Source: Pteria penguin
Taxonomy: Eukaryota > Mollusca > Bivalvia > Pterioida > Pteriidae
Assembly (NCBI GenBank): GCA_035048485.1
Contig: CM068583.1
Coordinates: forward strand, 24,961,341 to 25,025,340
Direction: 5' to 3'
Length of the DNA: 64,000 bases
Shown here: in pieces, positions 46,601 to 61,600 of the stretch
Position numbering within the stretch: position 1 is the first letter of the stretch
Layout of the letters: the number at the start of each line of letters is the position of its first letter
Made by a program: the position numbers and the translations under genes
The notes under the pieces: generated by a model
Told to the model about the DNA's origin: nothing
Database searches by the model: none
The model's input: only the letters and a program-made list of their open reading frames with translations

Positions 46601-49600
46601 CCCCTCTCAGAAATTTCAGTCAAATATCTGCTATTCCTTCTAAAGGAATACTGAGTTTATGTATCTGTTAAAAACATGTATGATGTTAAGTACATTAAAT
46701 TTTTGTGTAGTGAAGAGTGTCAGAATGACATGAATGCCCTGCCGGGACAATACTGAAATTGGACAAAACATGAAAACTGCTAAATCCAATAGCCACCATT
46801 CTGCTAAATGATGTCAAACTATAACAAAATGACATTCTGACTTGGTGTACAAGTTAAGCATCCGCAATACAAGTGATCAGGGTTCGATTCCAGACTTTAG
46901 CACTATGTCGAAGAGGTTGAATACCTCCAGCTTCAATGTCACAGTAAGACAGTAAGAGCTATGAATCCTTAATTAACCAATGTAACAAAATATAAACTTG
47001 GCTTGCACCTTTTAAAAATACAGTCTCATTCCTTCCCATATGTCCATTCCTCAAAAAGACATGATCTGCATCTACTCAGACTACAACTACCCACCACATG
47101 TCAATTTAATGTCTCTTTTTTATAACAATCAAATTACATGTATCATGAACTGGAATTTTTTTCAAATGTATCAAAGGTAATAACTCTGTTGGAAATCAAT
47201 CAACAGGAGCCATGTTAGACCTTTGACTGCCTCTACCTGTACTATACCTACACATTTCACTCAAGTATTCCTATTCATTACCAAGAAAATGATCAGAAAC
47301 TGGAAATGGTCGAAATTTTAGGTGCAAGTTCAGGTGCCCTAACGCTACTAAAAATAAATCAATGAGAAGTACATTCAAACTTAAACTGTCTCTACTCTGC
47401 TATAATTATATGCCACATTTTAATTCAATATCTCTATTTAGTACTGAGAAAATTATCCAACTAGAAATTCTTGAAATTTGTCCAAGTTCAAAGATCAGTA
47501 CAATGCATTTTACAGCAGAGGCATATAAAAACACGTTTTAAACTTGGACTAGAATGAACACAAATAAACTTGATAGTGTTTTTAAAATTTGAAAAGGACA
47601 TTTTAATGAAAAAAAGAGATTTAACAAGTGAGCTGAGTTATAGAAGTTATTTAGTGAATCTTTTCCTATTTTTGAGTAGTTAAATTGTAATTTTATTCAA
47701 CCATAACTCTTGACTACAAACTAAACCTAAAATATCCACTAACAACCCCTAACAATGCATTGAAGTTCTGTTCTTTCCTTTCTTCCTATAGGAAACATTT
47801 GCAAAGAACTTTGAAAATATTTTTCACAAACAGCAGCTGATCAAGTTCTTTAGAATCGATAGCCTGATTAACCCAACTGTACCGAAATGACAGTATATAG
47901 TTGACATATGCGTGATAAAATCATACATTTAGATGACCCTGAATTCAAAATACATCAACTATGAATACCATCATGTAATGAATGGACTACATGACAGATG
48001 AATAAATAAAATCACATACGCAGATGCTGTTTTGGAATAAATTGGGTTGAAAGTCAAAGATCAAGGCTATCTAAATAAAATTTTTAAAAAAGAGAAATGG
48101 AACAAGATAAACACACTGGAAGTAAATCATGCATCTGATTCATTTCAGAAGTACATGTAATATTATTATACAATATATGACATTGTGACTTGGTGTACAG
48201 GTTAAGCACCTGCAATTCAAGTGATCAGGATTCGATTCCAGACTTATGCACTATGTCTAAGAAGGTGACTACCTCCAGCTTCCATGTCACAGTAAAACTG
48301 AAAATTTATTCAAAGCGCTTTGAAACCTTAATTAACCAATGCAACAAAGTACATGTATAAACTTAGTTTGCACCTTCTAAAAATACAGCCACATTCAAAA
48401 TTTTTGTTTCAATGTATCCATCCCTCAAAAAGACCATTATCCAACCAGAAATTCTTGAGGTTTGCCCTAGTTCAAAGGTCCCTAATGTGCATTCTATGGA
48501 AGAGGCATAAAAATCATACTTTAAACTTGGACAACAATGAAGACTTATAAACTTGACTATGTTTTTAAAGTTTGAAAAGGTCATTTAAAAGAAAACAAGA
48601 GATTTACCTAATGAGCTGAGTTATAAAAGTTGTTTAGAGAATCTTTTCCTGTTTTTCGGTAGTTAAATTTTTATCAGATGTAACTGATGACTAAAAACTA
48701 ATCCAAAAATATTCACTAACAACCCTTCACAAAGCAATGAAGATTCTGTTCTTACCAATCACTTTCTACAGGAAACATTTGCAAAGAACTTCCAAAATTA
48801 TTTGTCGCAAACAGAAAATGATCAAGTTCTTTAGAACCAATAGTCTGATTCACCTATTTTCTTTTTTACCAAAATGATGGGACATGGGGGACATATGTGT
48901 GTTAAAGTCATTCATTTAGATGACCCTAAATTCAAAACACATCAACTATGAATATGAATATAATGAATGGACTACATGACAGATGAATAAACAAACAAAA
49001 TCACATATGCAGCTGCTGTTTTGGAATAATTTGGGTTGAAAGTCAAAGATCAAGGCTATCTTAACAACATTTTTAAAAAAGAGAAATGGAACAAAATAAA
49101 CGTACTGCAAGTAAATAACGAATCTGATTTATTGCAGAAGTAATATTATTACGTAATATGACAAAACACATAAAAAGTGCACCAGTTCTTTGATATGGAG
49201 AAATTCCGAATGCATCTTTCCGATCTTGTTCAATTCTAAATAAAATCAATCCTTAGTAGGAAAAGGGCATGTTGAAAATAATTACATTAAACTAAAAGCA
49301 ACAAAGGGACATTTTAAAAGCTAAGTAAATTCAGTTATGAAGATCTATGTTTTTATGGTAACACAAAAAAGAATTATTTATGGTCTTGATTTAATAGCAT
49401 TAATTCCATATTTCCTTAAAAGAAATTTACAGTAAATGATGGAAATTCTAAATTCAGAGATAAATCACTCTGACCTTTCAACTTAAGATCCCAAGATCTA
49501 CGCAATTTAAATCTTTCTTACGGGTGAATTTTCTACATATCTTTTTCATATAATGTTGTAACAAGAATATTTCATCTATTTGATAGTGACTTGTGTTTCT

Positions 49601-52600
49601 TGGGAATGGAAACCAGAATATTTAGAGAAAATCAACAACCTCTGTTAGGTAAACTGGCAGTCATTCTCCCTATCCTTCATTACTACAATGTGTTCCAGTT
49701 CAGCACCTAGACAATTTGGCCACAAAGACCTATAAACAATTAGCGTTAAAGTAGTATATCCATTACAAAAGTTGCTCGATGAAATAAAGTGATTTAGATG
49801 TTATTTCTCACCATTCCCCAAAAATGACATTACTGCAAAATGAAGATGGACGGAAAGAATAATGGACAGATAAATGAACAAATGGAAAGATGAACATTTG
49901 ATTCACACTATATACCAAGCCATGATTTTGGCAGGTCATAATAAACTATAGTTACCTGGCTAAATGCTAAGCAGTGAGTAAGCATAAATAAAGCTTGCAA
50001 AAGCTGGGTACCTTGGAAGCTGTGCAAAAAAGCAAATCAAAACACTATAATAAGATGTTAGAGGTATATAAAAATGACACGATTCTAACTTTAAATATTA
50101 CATATTGTAATTTGTCAAACATGGGCCAGTTGTTCGAAACTTTAACCACTGGTTAAGCTAACCAATGGTTAAATTTCATCTAACTATATCTTTGAAATGA
50201 AAAGACTTTAAGTCATAGTCTGTGTACTGATCTGTGGCATGTGAAGCAATCTTTCGATTATTAAATTAATCATCTCTCAAACTTTAACCACTTATTAGCT
50301 TAACCAGTGGTTAAAGTTTCGATCAACTGGCCCCAGATGAATGAAACATAAATTGTTACACCAATGATCAGCAGACTGAATCTTTGTTATTACAGACATG
50401 AAACATAAAGCATATTGTATATGTCTCTCCAGATAGAAAGATAATACTGCTGATAAAAGCTGAGAAAAACTGAATGCTATGTTAGTGATTTGCAGCAAGT
50501 TTCAGTCATGATTCAAGAATACAACAACTAATTCAATTCTACTTTTGGTAGGTGATACCAAGATCAACAATCACTAACTTAGACCTTGCTAAATGTATTA
50601 TAAAGATCTGTTAAAGGATATGCATCAGTATATGTAGTGCCAAATAAGAAAAAGATTCGACAAGATATTATCTATACAGTGAAGTAAAGTAATAAAAATA
50701 AATGATACTGAAATATACAAGGACATCTGTAAACATTACTAATGCAATAAACACACACATAAATAAAACTATATCAAGATAATTGAAAAATCTAGCAAGC
50801 ATAACTCACATAGTTCTAACACAATATACAGTAAAGCAAAGATCTTATTGACAATCCGACTAGTAACAATAACGTAAGGTAGTTGGTTCTGAAATACATT
50901 AGAACAATGGCCCTGATCCTTGATAACTAGTCAAGTATGATAACGATGAACAGGGTGGTTGTATTTTGCACAACACGTTGTATAGTCGTCAAGCTTATGG
51001 GTGCTGTGTCTTGATTAGCAGACATGTATTGGCTTGAAAGTTTAACTTTGCACTGTAACCAGAATACTTTAACTGCATGCCTATACAGAAATGATATGCT
51101 GACACATTCTCACCTAGACCTGTCAACAAATAGTGATTGCTGGCCTTATCCACTGGATAAACATCAGATACAGATGGACCAATCACCTGCCTCACAAACA
51201 AGCGGAAAGCCTTGATGGGCTGAGTTGTAGTTTCTACCAGCCAGGATACATTTACCGTACTGGCATTGATTGGCATTATGTTCAGCTTTGGTGTGGGCAA
51301 ACCTGAAATATGATTATTATGATGTATACGTTATTTCATTCTTTATATACGCAATTTAATATTAATTGTTTTTGTTGGCTATTATCGAAACTATGATTTA
51401 TGGGCTTGTGATTTAAGAAAAAGGCCTAAGATACGGCCAGTATCAAGATACAAGATGAAACAGATAAGATAATAAAGGAGACTTTTTCGAGATACAATGT
51501 ACAATGTACAATGAATTTAAAATATTTTCAAGGTTTTTTTTTCAGAACACAAGGTACGAAAAAAGAATAGGTAAAACTAATGAATGCTCTTTGAATGTAT
51601 GTATTCTGATGAAATTAACAGCGTCATCAAATCAAAAGGTAAGCTTGCAGTTTTTTCAAGAAAATCTCCAAACTGACCTTCCAATGGACTATTTCCGAGT
51701 TATATCTAAACTACAGACATTGCATACTTTGGCCATATTTTATTTATGACGTAATAATCTTATCTTTGGATACATAACGTCAATGCTTCTACCAAGTATG
51801 ACATCACAATCAGTTTTCTGCAGTCTGACATGTTAAATCTAGGTTTTAAGCAGTCCTTTCCAGTTAGTTGAAGATAGTGTATTGTCTTCAATCTTAAGTG
51901 TAGCATGTTGCAGTTGACTTTGATCTTAGATAAATTATCTTGTATTATTATGGAACAAAATAAGTTCAGCATATCAAATTCAAATTTCTATCACAATGTT
52001 TAACAACAAATATATGAATTACATAAGGAGCCTGATTTAGATTGTGCCACTGGAATAACCAGCCCCTTATACACAAGAAGCCTGATTCAGATTGTGCCAC
52101 TGGAATAACCAGCCCCTTATACACAAGAAGCCTGATTCAGATTGTGCCACTAGAACAACCAGCCCTTTATACACAAGAAGCCTGATTCAGATCATGCTAA
52201 AACAAAAACCAGCCCTTTATACATAAGGCACGTGATTCAGATCATGCCACTGGAACCTCTTCCTTATACATGAGGAACATGATTCAGATTGTGCCAATGG
52301 AACAACCAGCCTGTTATAAACAAGGAGTGTGATTCAGATCTTGCCATGGAACAGCATGTCCCTTATACATGAGGACCATGATTCAGACCATGCAATTGGA
52401 ATGTAAAATACAAAAGTAACTGGTGTCATGTGACTATGACACTAACAACAATGTACCACAGTGGACATTCACGGACCCCTGAAATTCAGAGGTGAGACTA
52501 GGTGCCTGGTAGGAGTAAGCATCTCCTATTTGACTAGCCATACCCACCGTGAATGCCCTTACATACAGATGAAACAAATACAATTCAGCACTGTATGTAT

Positions 52601-55600
52601 ACATGAATGTGAACAAACACTGTGTAGAATGTGTCACTGTAACAACCAGCCCTTTACACATAAAAAGCATGATTCAGACTTTGCTACTGGAACATCTTGT
52701 TCCTTATATATGAGGAGCTTAATTCAGGTCATGCCACTGGAACAACTTGTCCCTTATATATGAGGAGCTTGATTCAGGTCATGCCACTGGAACAACTTGT
52801 CCCTTATATATGTGGAGCTTGATTCAGGTCATGCCACTGGAACAACTTGTCCCTTATATATGAGGAGCTTGATTCAGGTCATGCCACTGGAACAACTTGT
52901 CCCTTATATATGAGGAGCTTGATTCAGGTCATGCCACTGGAACAACTTGTCCCTTATATATGAGGAGCTTGATTCAGGTCATGCCACTGGAACAACTTGT
53001 TCCTTATACATGAGGAGCGTGATTCAGGTCATGCCACTGGAACAACTTGTTCCTTATATATGAGGAGCTTGATTCAGGTCATGCCACAGGAACAACTTTT
53101 TCCTTATATATGAGGAGCCTGATTCAGGTCATGCCACTGGAACAACTTGTTCCTTATACATGAGGAGCGTGATTCAGGTTATGCCACTGGAACAACTTGT
53201 TTCTTATATATGAGGAGCTTGATTCAGGTCATGCCACAGGAACAACTTGTTCCTTATATATGAGGAGCTTGATTCAGGTCATGCCACTAGTACAACGGCC
53301 CCTTATACATGAGAAGGGTGATTAAGATTATGGAAATACATTACCTATACTGATATTAGAACGAGTGACTTGGTAAATCCATGGCCATTCATCTTCTGTA
53401 AGCTTTGGATATCCCATTGATGTTCCAGCTAACACCCTTACAGAGTACTCTCTTTCTGGAAGTAGTCCTACAAGGGAAATATAGTGTTTTAAGGCATATT
53501 CATGATGCAAAGGCCTATATTCTGAGCTCTTTTAACTAAATTGAATCTGGTTTTAGTAGTAAAGTTTAGTACTAAAGATAAAATAAATATGTTCGTAAAA
53601 CAGATCTTCACAGGTAATAACGACTGGCCTCTAAGAATGATACATTAACAGAATTTCATGAAGTTATACATAGAAGGTAATGGTTGGTTGGTTGATTGGT
53701 GTTTTACGTCACTTTCAACAAATTTTCATTTATATCGCGACATGGAAGCAGGAAGTTACCAACCTCTTAAACACAGTGGCACCATCGGGAAATCAAACCC
53801 GGATCGTCGGCGCAACAAGCCAAGTGCTTAACCATTACACCAAGTAATAAATGAAAGGTTACTATGTACAAAATTTTGGTGAATCAATCAATCAAAGGAT
53901 GACGACTGACTTCAAAACTGTATCTGTATCTGTTGGTTGGTTTCTTTGTATTGAATGAAAGAATTACAAGGGAATTCAAAGTGATAGCAAAGATACTAGA
54001 TTACTGGGTAAGTTTCTTTATCCCATAAAAAAATAGTGTACATAGATTACAGTAAACAATCAAGCATTTTTCTTTGTTTTCATGTGTAAATATAAAGAGA
54101 GATTTAACAAATGGTTCATACCTTTCAAGAAAAGCAGGATATAGTTTGTAAGAGTTTTCCCTACAGTGTGTACCCATTACTCTAGATCAGGAAGTTAGCA
54201 GTGGAGGGATTGAAAAATTACTTAGCCATGATGGTTCCTGATTTATTTGTAAAGAACAGGATTCTGCAATCAGATTGTCACATTTGTCTCTAAAACTTCT
54301 CCTCCTGTTTTAGACCTCTGTTCAAAATAACTGATTTGTCAACAGTCTTAGAATTAAAGAGTTTAGTTATATTGCCAACAGCTGTAAACAAAGCACTCTG
54401 ACGACACAGAATTTGTGGGTACACGTGGTAACACCCCCCCCCCCCCCACACACACACACACACACAGCCATAGCTTTGAATAGTAACTATGATGAACACT
54501 GCAACACTTGAAAAGATTGATAGAAGTCACTACTACATAATTACAGACAGGTTTCGTGAACATGACATTTTGTTAGCGTTTGCATAATATTTGGTTTACA
54601 TGTTTAAAATTTTCGTAAACATTTACTGACAATAAACAAACTGTCACATTTACATGCATAAACACTACATCCTTAATGCCTTTAGTCAAAAGAATCCATT
54701 GTGTTAGCATGTTGTATAGAAAAATGGACAAGAAAAATACACAGATGAATAGAAATGACCAATACTGAAAAGTCTTCGATATATTTTATCTGCATAAAAA
54801 GAAGTGTTTATAGTCCGTCAGCAATAAGTTCCCTCATCAGAGTTCAAAATAAAACCAAAACAAACAGTTCAATATATACAAAATAGGGGTGACGGGTAGA
54901 AAAACTAATTTTGTCAATATATATTTGATTAACTTAAACACCTCAATCTCTAAGTGGATGATAGTCTAGTGGATAGCATATTCAGCTATTAATTGAGAAG
55001 GCCTATGTTCTATTCCTGAGTTAATTTTTCTGGAAAATAGATATCTAGTGATAAATTACGTGGGCCAAATTTAGTTTTTCTTGTAAATTTTGTGCACTTC
55101 CCGCAACAGCCATGCAATAGAAAGGACACACATCTGACATAAACATCTGACACCCTGTGTTGGGGCAGATCAAAGTAGCATCGTGATTTTTGTCTTATAT
55201 GGACTTTGCTGCCACCATGGGCATCTGTGTTTCACAAACACATCTTTTTTAAAGAAACTTAGAATGCACTAAATACACAAATAACACTCATTTGATTCAA
55301 ACCCAGAATGCTTCAACCAACAACACAATTGGTATGCCGAATTTTACCAATGGACTAAATTGGCGCTCAGATAAAGCTGGGTTAAGATATTCTAATAAGG
55401 GTATCTTACTGTGATGACATCAACTTCCAATGTTTTTATTTTTACTTACTTTCTCCCATCCCTTCCACATGCAACCCTTATTTAATTTCATGTGCAATAT
55501 CATCGCTGACGGACTATACTACTCAAGCTTTTTCACTGTCAACTCTGAAGATTTTTTCTAAAATTTACCACAAAAACATATCAAAAAATCCAGAAGCAAA

Positions 55601-58600
55601 CATAGAGAACAAACACTATAAGCTCTTGGCTTCATCTGAGGACATAGAACTGTATACTAGAGAGCTCATTAACTTTTGACTCTGAAAGATTTTTTAGTAA
55701 AAGCAACTAAAACATATTTTTATTTCTGTAATGAAGTAATACCTGATCTAAATGTACTTGATCCAAGCAAAATACTTAAAACATTATACAGGGATTAAAT
55801 CAGAAGTCATACATCATAGCAAGAGATAATAACCTCATCAAAAATGTTAATTACAATTTTCACCTACAGGCCTAAAGCTAGTAACGCAAAAAATGATATC
55901 ATAAAAGCAATTTAACCCAGCCATAGTCTAAATATTTAGAAAGCTTTGATTTGTCTAGGATCATTCTTCACATTAAATGGGAGTGTATCTTCACCAAAAT
56001 CAATACAGGCATACAGCTAGCTATTAGTGCAATCGCAGCATTTTTCCCATCACTGTAACTATTCTCTTTGGTTAGATATATAGATTTAACTTACAAGTAT
56101 CAAATAATATTCAGATATCCAGACAATAAATTTCTTACATTAATATTTGTCACAGTACAGTTCTCAGATTACATATTTGACAAAGAGTAAATCAAATTCA
56201 AAATTTGAATTACAGTATGGTTAATTTTTGAGTTTGAAATCTACAGAACAATTTGTCATAAGCAGAAAGTATATAATACAAAATAAATTCAGAGACAAAT
56301 AGAAATAGATGTCAGTGATAAGTATTAACAACATTTATAAGATTACTACCTTTTGCACTGAAGAAGTAAGCCAGCGTGGCCTAGTGGTATCGCGCTCGCC
56401 TCCTGATCAGGAGGCAAGGGTTCGAGTGCCGCTCTGATCATGCCGGTGTCCTGTCTTTTGGATGAGACAGTAAAAACCGAGGGCCCGTTTTGTGGTATGC
56501 ATGGCATGTTAAAGATCTCTCACTGTTTCGGGTGGGTCCGTTGCAAATTTGAAAGTATGGAAACACTTCTATATATAACAGTATACTGGTAATCCAGTGA
56601 CCTTTAGCTCACGGTCAAGACACACCCTTGGGTCTTGGGCAGCAAATCTGTTAAATATTATTCAAATCCACACTAAGGCAATGAGTATTGACCCAACCAA
56701 AGATTTACCAATAATATGCATTGAGACCTTAACTTTGCAAATATTACCTTGAGTCAAGGTCAAGACACACCATTAAGTCATGGGCAACAATTCTGTGAAA
56801 CATCATTCAAATCCATGTAAGGTGTAAAAAGTTGTGGTCAGGACAAGAATCTAATTGACATAAGTACTGTGACCTTGACATTGCAGATATGACCTTGAAA
56901 ATCAATAGGGTGCATCCTCCAGTCAGTGTGCAAAATTAAAAAGTTTTAGTATAAACATTGTTTACAAGTTGCATTCTCAAAACTTTGCTTTGTTTTTTTG
57001 CTCCTAAAATGACCTTGATATGGAAAATAAATAAGGCTCGTCCTCATGCCATAAGAAATAAATGTACCCATTTTGAAAGTCCTAGCCTAAATGGGATGGT
57101 CTGTATCATATTAACAAGGTGAGGACAGAACTACAGATTCAGATGGATGGAATTTTCGTGAAACCTCATGATCTGTAACTTTAAAACATAGAACAGTGTA
57201 CCAACTTTCAAATACCTCAAACTTTATGTACAAATACTGCAGAAAAACAGAACTTCAGTGATTTTCAGTCAATAAAAGAGCATAATTCATTAAAGAATTA
57301 ACATTATCATATTTCTGCTATAAAAAATCAGTGTATTAACTTTCAATATAATATTTCAAAGTTTAAGGTACAACAGTTCTAGAAATCAGTAATTTCATTA
57401 ATTTGCAGTCAATAAAGGGCCAAATTCTAGTAAACAAACTCTGCTTAAAACAAGAGGCCCAAGTGGGTCTATATCGCTCACCTGAGTACCTAGATGATCA
57501 GTCATGCATGAAGGAAGAATTCATTTATTTTTGCATTAATGTGACTAAGTCAACACAGATGTTGAAAATATGTCAAATTGTATTTCAGGCTAGAATAAAA
57601 AACAACACTTTTTTGCACATCCATTCAGGTGATTTTGATATTAAGCATTTTCTTTGTCTCTGCAAGAAGTCATTCAGGGCAACAAGTAAGTCATTTTCTT
57701 TAGGTGGGGCCTTTTGTTGACTGATTTCAAGTCTGGGTCATGAACAACAATTGTTTCAAATATTGTCCAGATCTAACTTAAAATTGCCTAATTTCATATG
57801 TTGAGTGTTGAGAAACATCTAAAAACTTATTTAGATGTGTAAAGAAATGAAAAATAAATTTTGACCACAGCTGGATTTGAACTGCTACTCTCCATATTTC
57901 AATTACCAAGTGGTATATGTACTATTGTGAGAACTGCTTTTTAGACATGGTGGCATTATCTGTTAACCAATTTGGATGAAATTTACCAAATTGATAGAGG
58001 ACTTTTAGTACTTCATGTATTCTATGTTTCATTAAAATCTTTCATGTGGTATAACAGCAGAAGTGAAAAATGTGATTGAATTGTTCCTATACACCCTCAT
58101 TTGGAAGTCTTAAAAAATTCATAGAAAATCCAAAAATTGAGATATTGACAAAATTCTTTCAAAGTAACAATCCTTACCATAATTATGATCACAATAGTCC
58201 ATAAGAAATCATCATTATCAATTAACTAGGAAATATGACACTTTTTTCTGCATTGAATCACCAAGTCCAAAGAAATGTCGAAAAAAAATTCTAAAATTTG
58301 ATTTTGGAAGGGAACCAAAATGACAATACATCTTCACTCATCCCTCTAGATCATTTCTATGCATTCTGTTTGTCTCTGTATACAGCCCGTATGAATATTG
58401 TTAAACGAGGGAACTCTTTTGTGACCTACTCTTGACTATGGTGGCGCCACCTGTAAAGAGGTCTGGACGAAAACAACAGAATTTGAAGAGGATCATAAGT
58501 GACTTATTTCGACCAAGATTTATTAAAATCCTTCAACCACAAACAGTTTTGTAGAAAAAGTTGAAAATGTGAAAAATGGCCACCCCCCCCCCCCCCCCCC

Positions 58601-61600
58601 CCCTTTTTTTTTGGAAGTCTTAAACGTAAAATTCCTAATTTCATATGTCGAGTGTTGAGAAACATCTAAAAACTTATTTAGATGTGTAAAAAAAAAAAAA
58701 AAAATTTTTTGACCACAGCTGGATTTGAACCGCTACTCTCCATATTTCAATTACCAAGTGGTATATGTACCATTGTGAGACCTACTTTTAGACATGGTGG
58801 CATTATCTGTTAACCAATTTGGATGATCCGCACAAAAAACAAAACCTTTGAAAAGGACTATGAGTACTTGCATCCTACCCAGTTTTATCACAATCCTTCA
58901 AGTTGTTCTGTAGATCAAGTTGAAGATATGAAAAATTGTCCCCCCCCCCTTTTCTTGGAAGTCTTAAAAAATTCATAAAAAATTCAAAAATCGAGATATT
59001 GAAAAAATTCCTTCGCACCAGCATTCCTTACCATAGAAATGATTAAATGAAACCAAATGAATGCATCAATGTTTACTAAAAGAAAATAATAACTCTTTAA
59101 TGCATTAAAATAACAAAGTCCAAAATAAAAATGAAAAAACGTCAAAAATTTGATTTCGGAATGGAACCAAAAATATCAACCATTCTTCCCATATGCCACT
59201 GAATCATTCCTATGCAGTCGGTTTGTCGCTGTATGCACCCGATCTGAATAAGAAGTTTGTCAAAGGAGGGTACCCTCTGTGACCTACTTTTGTCTGTGGT
59301 GGTGCCACCTGTTCATGGATCCTGACAAAGATGACCACATTTGTCGGGGACCTTGAGTATTTGATGCATGCCAAGTTTCATTGAATTCCAGCAAGTGGTT
59401 CCGAAGAAAAAGTTCAAACTGTGAAATGTTTACACCAATTATCCCACCCCCTTTTTCTTGAAAGTCTTAAAAAATTCATAAAAAATCCAAAACATAAAAT
59501 ATTGAAAAATTTTCTTCGCAGCAGTATTTCTTACCATCAAAATGATCAAATTAAACAAATTAATGCATCAATGTTTACTAAAAGAAAAAAATACCTCTTT
59601 TCTGCATTAAAACTACCAAGTACAAAAAAACATCAAAAAAACGTCAAAAATTTGATTTCAGAACGGAACCAAAAATAACAACACTTCTTCACACATCCCT
59701 CTAGATCATTTCTATGCATTCGGTTTGTCTCTGTATGCCCCCGGTCTGAAGAAGAAGTTTGTCAAAGGAGGGTACCCTCTTTGACCTACTTTTGCCTGTG
59801 GTGGCGCCACCTGTTGATGAATCCGGACAAAAAACAACAACACTTGTAGGGGACCATGATTACTACATGCTTATCAAGTTTCATCAAATTCTGTTCAGTG
59901 GTTCTGGAGAAGAAGTCGAAAATGTGAAAAGTTAACGACGGACGACGGACGACGGACGACAGACGACGGACGACGGACGGACGACGGACGGTGATTGATC
60001 ACAATAGCTCACTTGAGCCTTTGGCTCAGGTGAGCTAAAAACCAGTGTACCAACTTTTAATCAAATACCTCAACTTTTAACCTTAAATACTTCAAGAAAA
60101 CAAAATTTCATTGATTTTCAGTCAATAAAGGGCCTTAATTCAGTAAAAACATGGAACACTGACAAAGAGAAAAAGGGCCCACTGAGAGGCTAAAAATGAG
60201 TCTGACAATGCTGGAAAAATATTTCCCAAGTCCAATAACCACAAATGAAAGCTGAATGCTCCCGGCGGCAACAAAGTCCAAAAAGTCATTTTAAGTGTGA
60301 AGGTCATTGTCAAGGTCAAAAGGTCATTGACCTTGGTGTCATTTGAAAGGCTTCATTAGTTGAGTACACATGTGAAGTATGAAGTCTCTATCCCTCAAGA
60401 CTAAAAAGTTATGGCTAAGGTTAAAGTTGTCAGACAAACAAACAAACAGACAGACAAACACACAGATAAATAAACAGACAGACAGACAGGACAAAAACAA
60501 TAAGTCCCAAATCTATCAATCACGGGACATAAAAATTTGAAAATTAGCTGGGGTCTTCCTCTGCTTTATCCAACTATTACAAATAGATTCACAAAATCTC
60601 CTCATGTAATCTTATTTTCCCATGTTATATCAAGTTATCACAATGTATTAGACAGTGCTGTAATCTTTTCATTATACCAATAGATAAAATTCTAAATCAA
60701 AAAAAAAAAAAACCAAGTCCAAAAACTCTGTAACAACAAAACCAATGTTTGAAAATTAAAATGGGTCTTCTTTTGCCTTATCCCAATTTTACATACCCCG
60801 TACAATGTATTAAATTTATGAAAATCTTCAAAAGGAATCTTTTAAGTTATTGTGTGTCACAGAAAGTGCTGACAGACAGACACATGGATGAACAGACAGG
60901 CAGATGGACAGATGAAAATAAAGACACAGACAGACACACTACTATAAGGTACCCTCCATATGGCGGGGCTTTAATTAGAGTAATATCATGAAACATAGAC
61001 TTGATCTGTAACTCTGCTATATAGAACTATGTACCAACTTTAATTGAAATACCTCAGTGTGAGCTAAAATAATTCTGGAAAACAAAAGTGACAGACTGAG
61101 ACAAAACCTACTGCCTCCCAGTTTCTCCCGTAGGGGACTAATAACATACTGAGACAAAACCTACCGTCCCCCAGTTTCTCCGGTAGGGGACTAATAAGCA
61201 ATTATAGACAGTATAAATATAACTCATGTACTTGACTTTGGATCAACACAACACTGATAAAAGTATGTCGTAAAAAGAACTGTGTAAATTATTAATTAGA
61301 TCAAAGATTGTATGATGTTTTACAGATGAGACAAGGTAGTGAGAGGCAGACACACAAAGGCATTCTTATACAAGGCAAACTTTGATTTGACTTTTGCTCA
61401 ATAACAAGAAATTGTATAAAGTGGTGAAAGAAAAGTGATGAGGATGTCAGATATATTTATGTAACACTTAAAGATGGATATATACACCAAACAAGATTTG
61501 TGAAATAATACACATGCAAATGTATCAAACATTGTAGCTGTAAAAATATTTTATTCCTGACGTCTCAATAGGATTACTGAAATGTATGTTTGTCAAACAG

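Larger units (their letters stand above)
57450..60040 (+). mobile_element. 2.6-kb repetitive element with subterminal inverted repeats and 3' hairpin (Helentron/pearl-like)
   Basis: Near the left end gctcacctgag (57476-57486) is the exact reverse complement of ctcaggtgagc at 60025-60035. The 3' end folds as gctcacttgagcc-ttt-ggctcaggtgagc (60007-60035) followed directly by taaaa. The interior holds tandem copies: the 57.79-57.98 kb block returns at 58.63-58.82 kb, a gggtaccctct...gtggcgccacc block recurs at 58.43, 59.27 and 59.77 kb, and there is a gacgacgg tract at 59.94-59.99 kb. There is no transposase or replicase frame. Classification is an inference. Confidence 0.65.

Noticed and set aside
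52020..53330. CRISPR-like array (regular repeats)
   Set aside because: Units are contiguous 50-mers without unique spacers, in a eukaryotic intron: a minisatellite.
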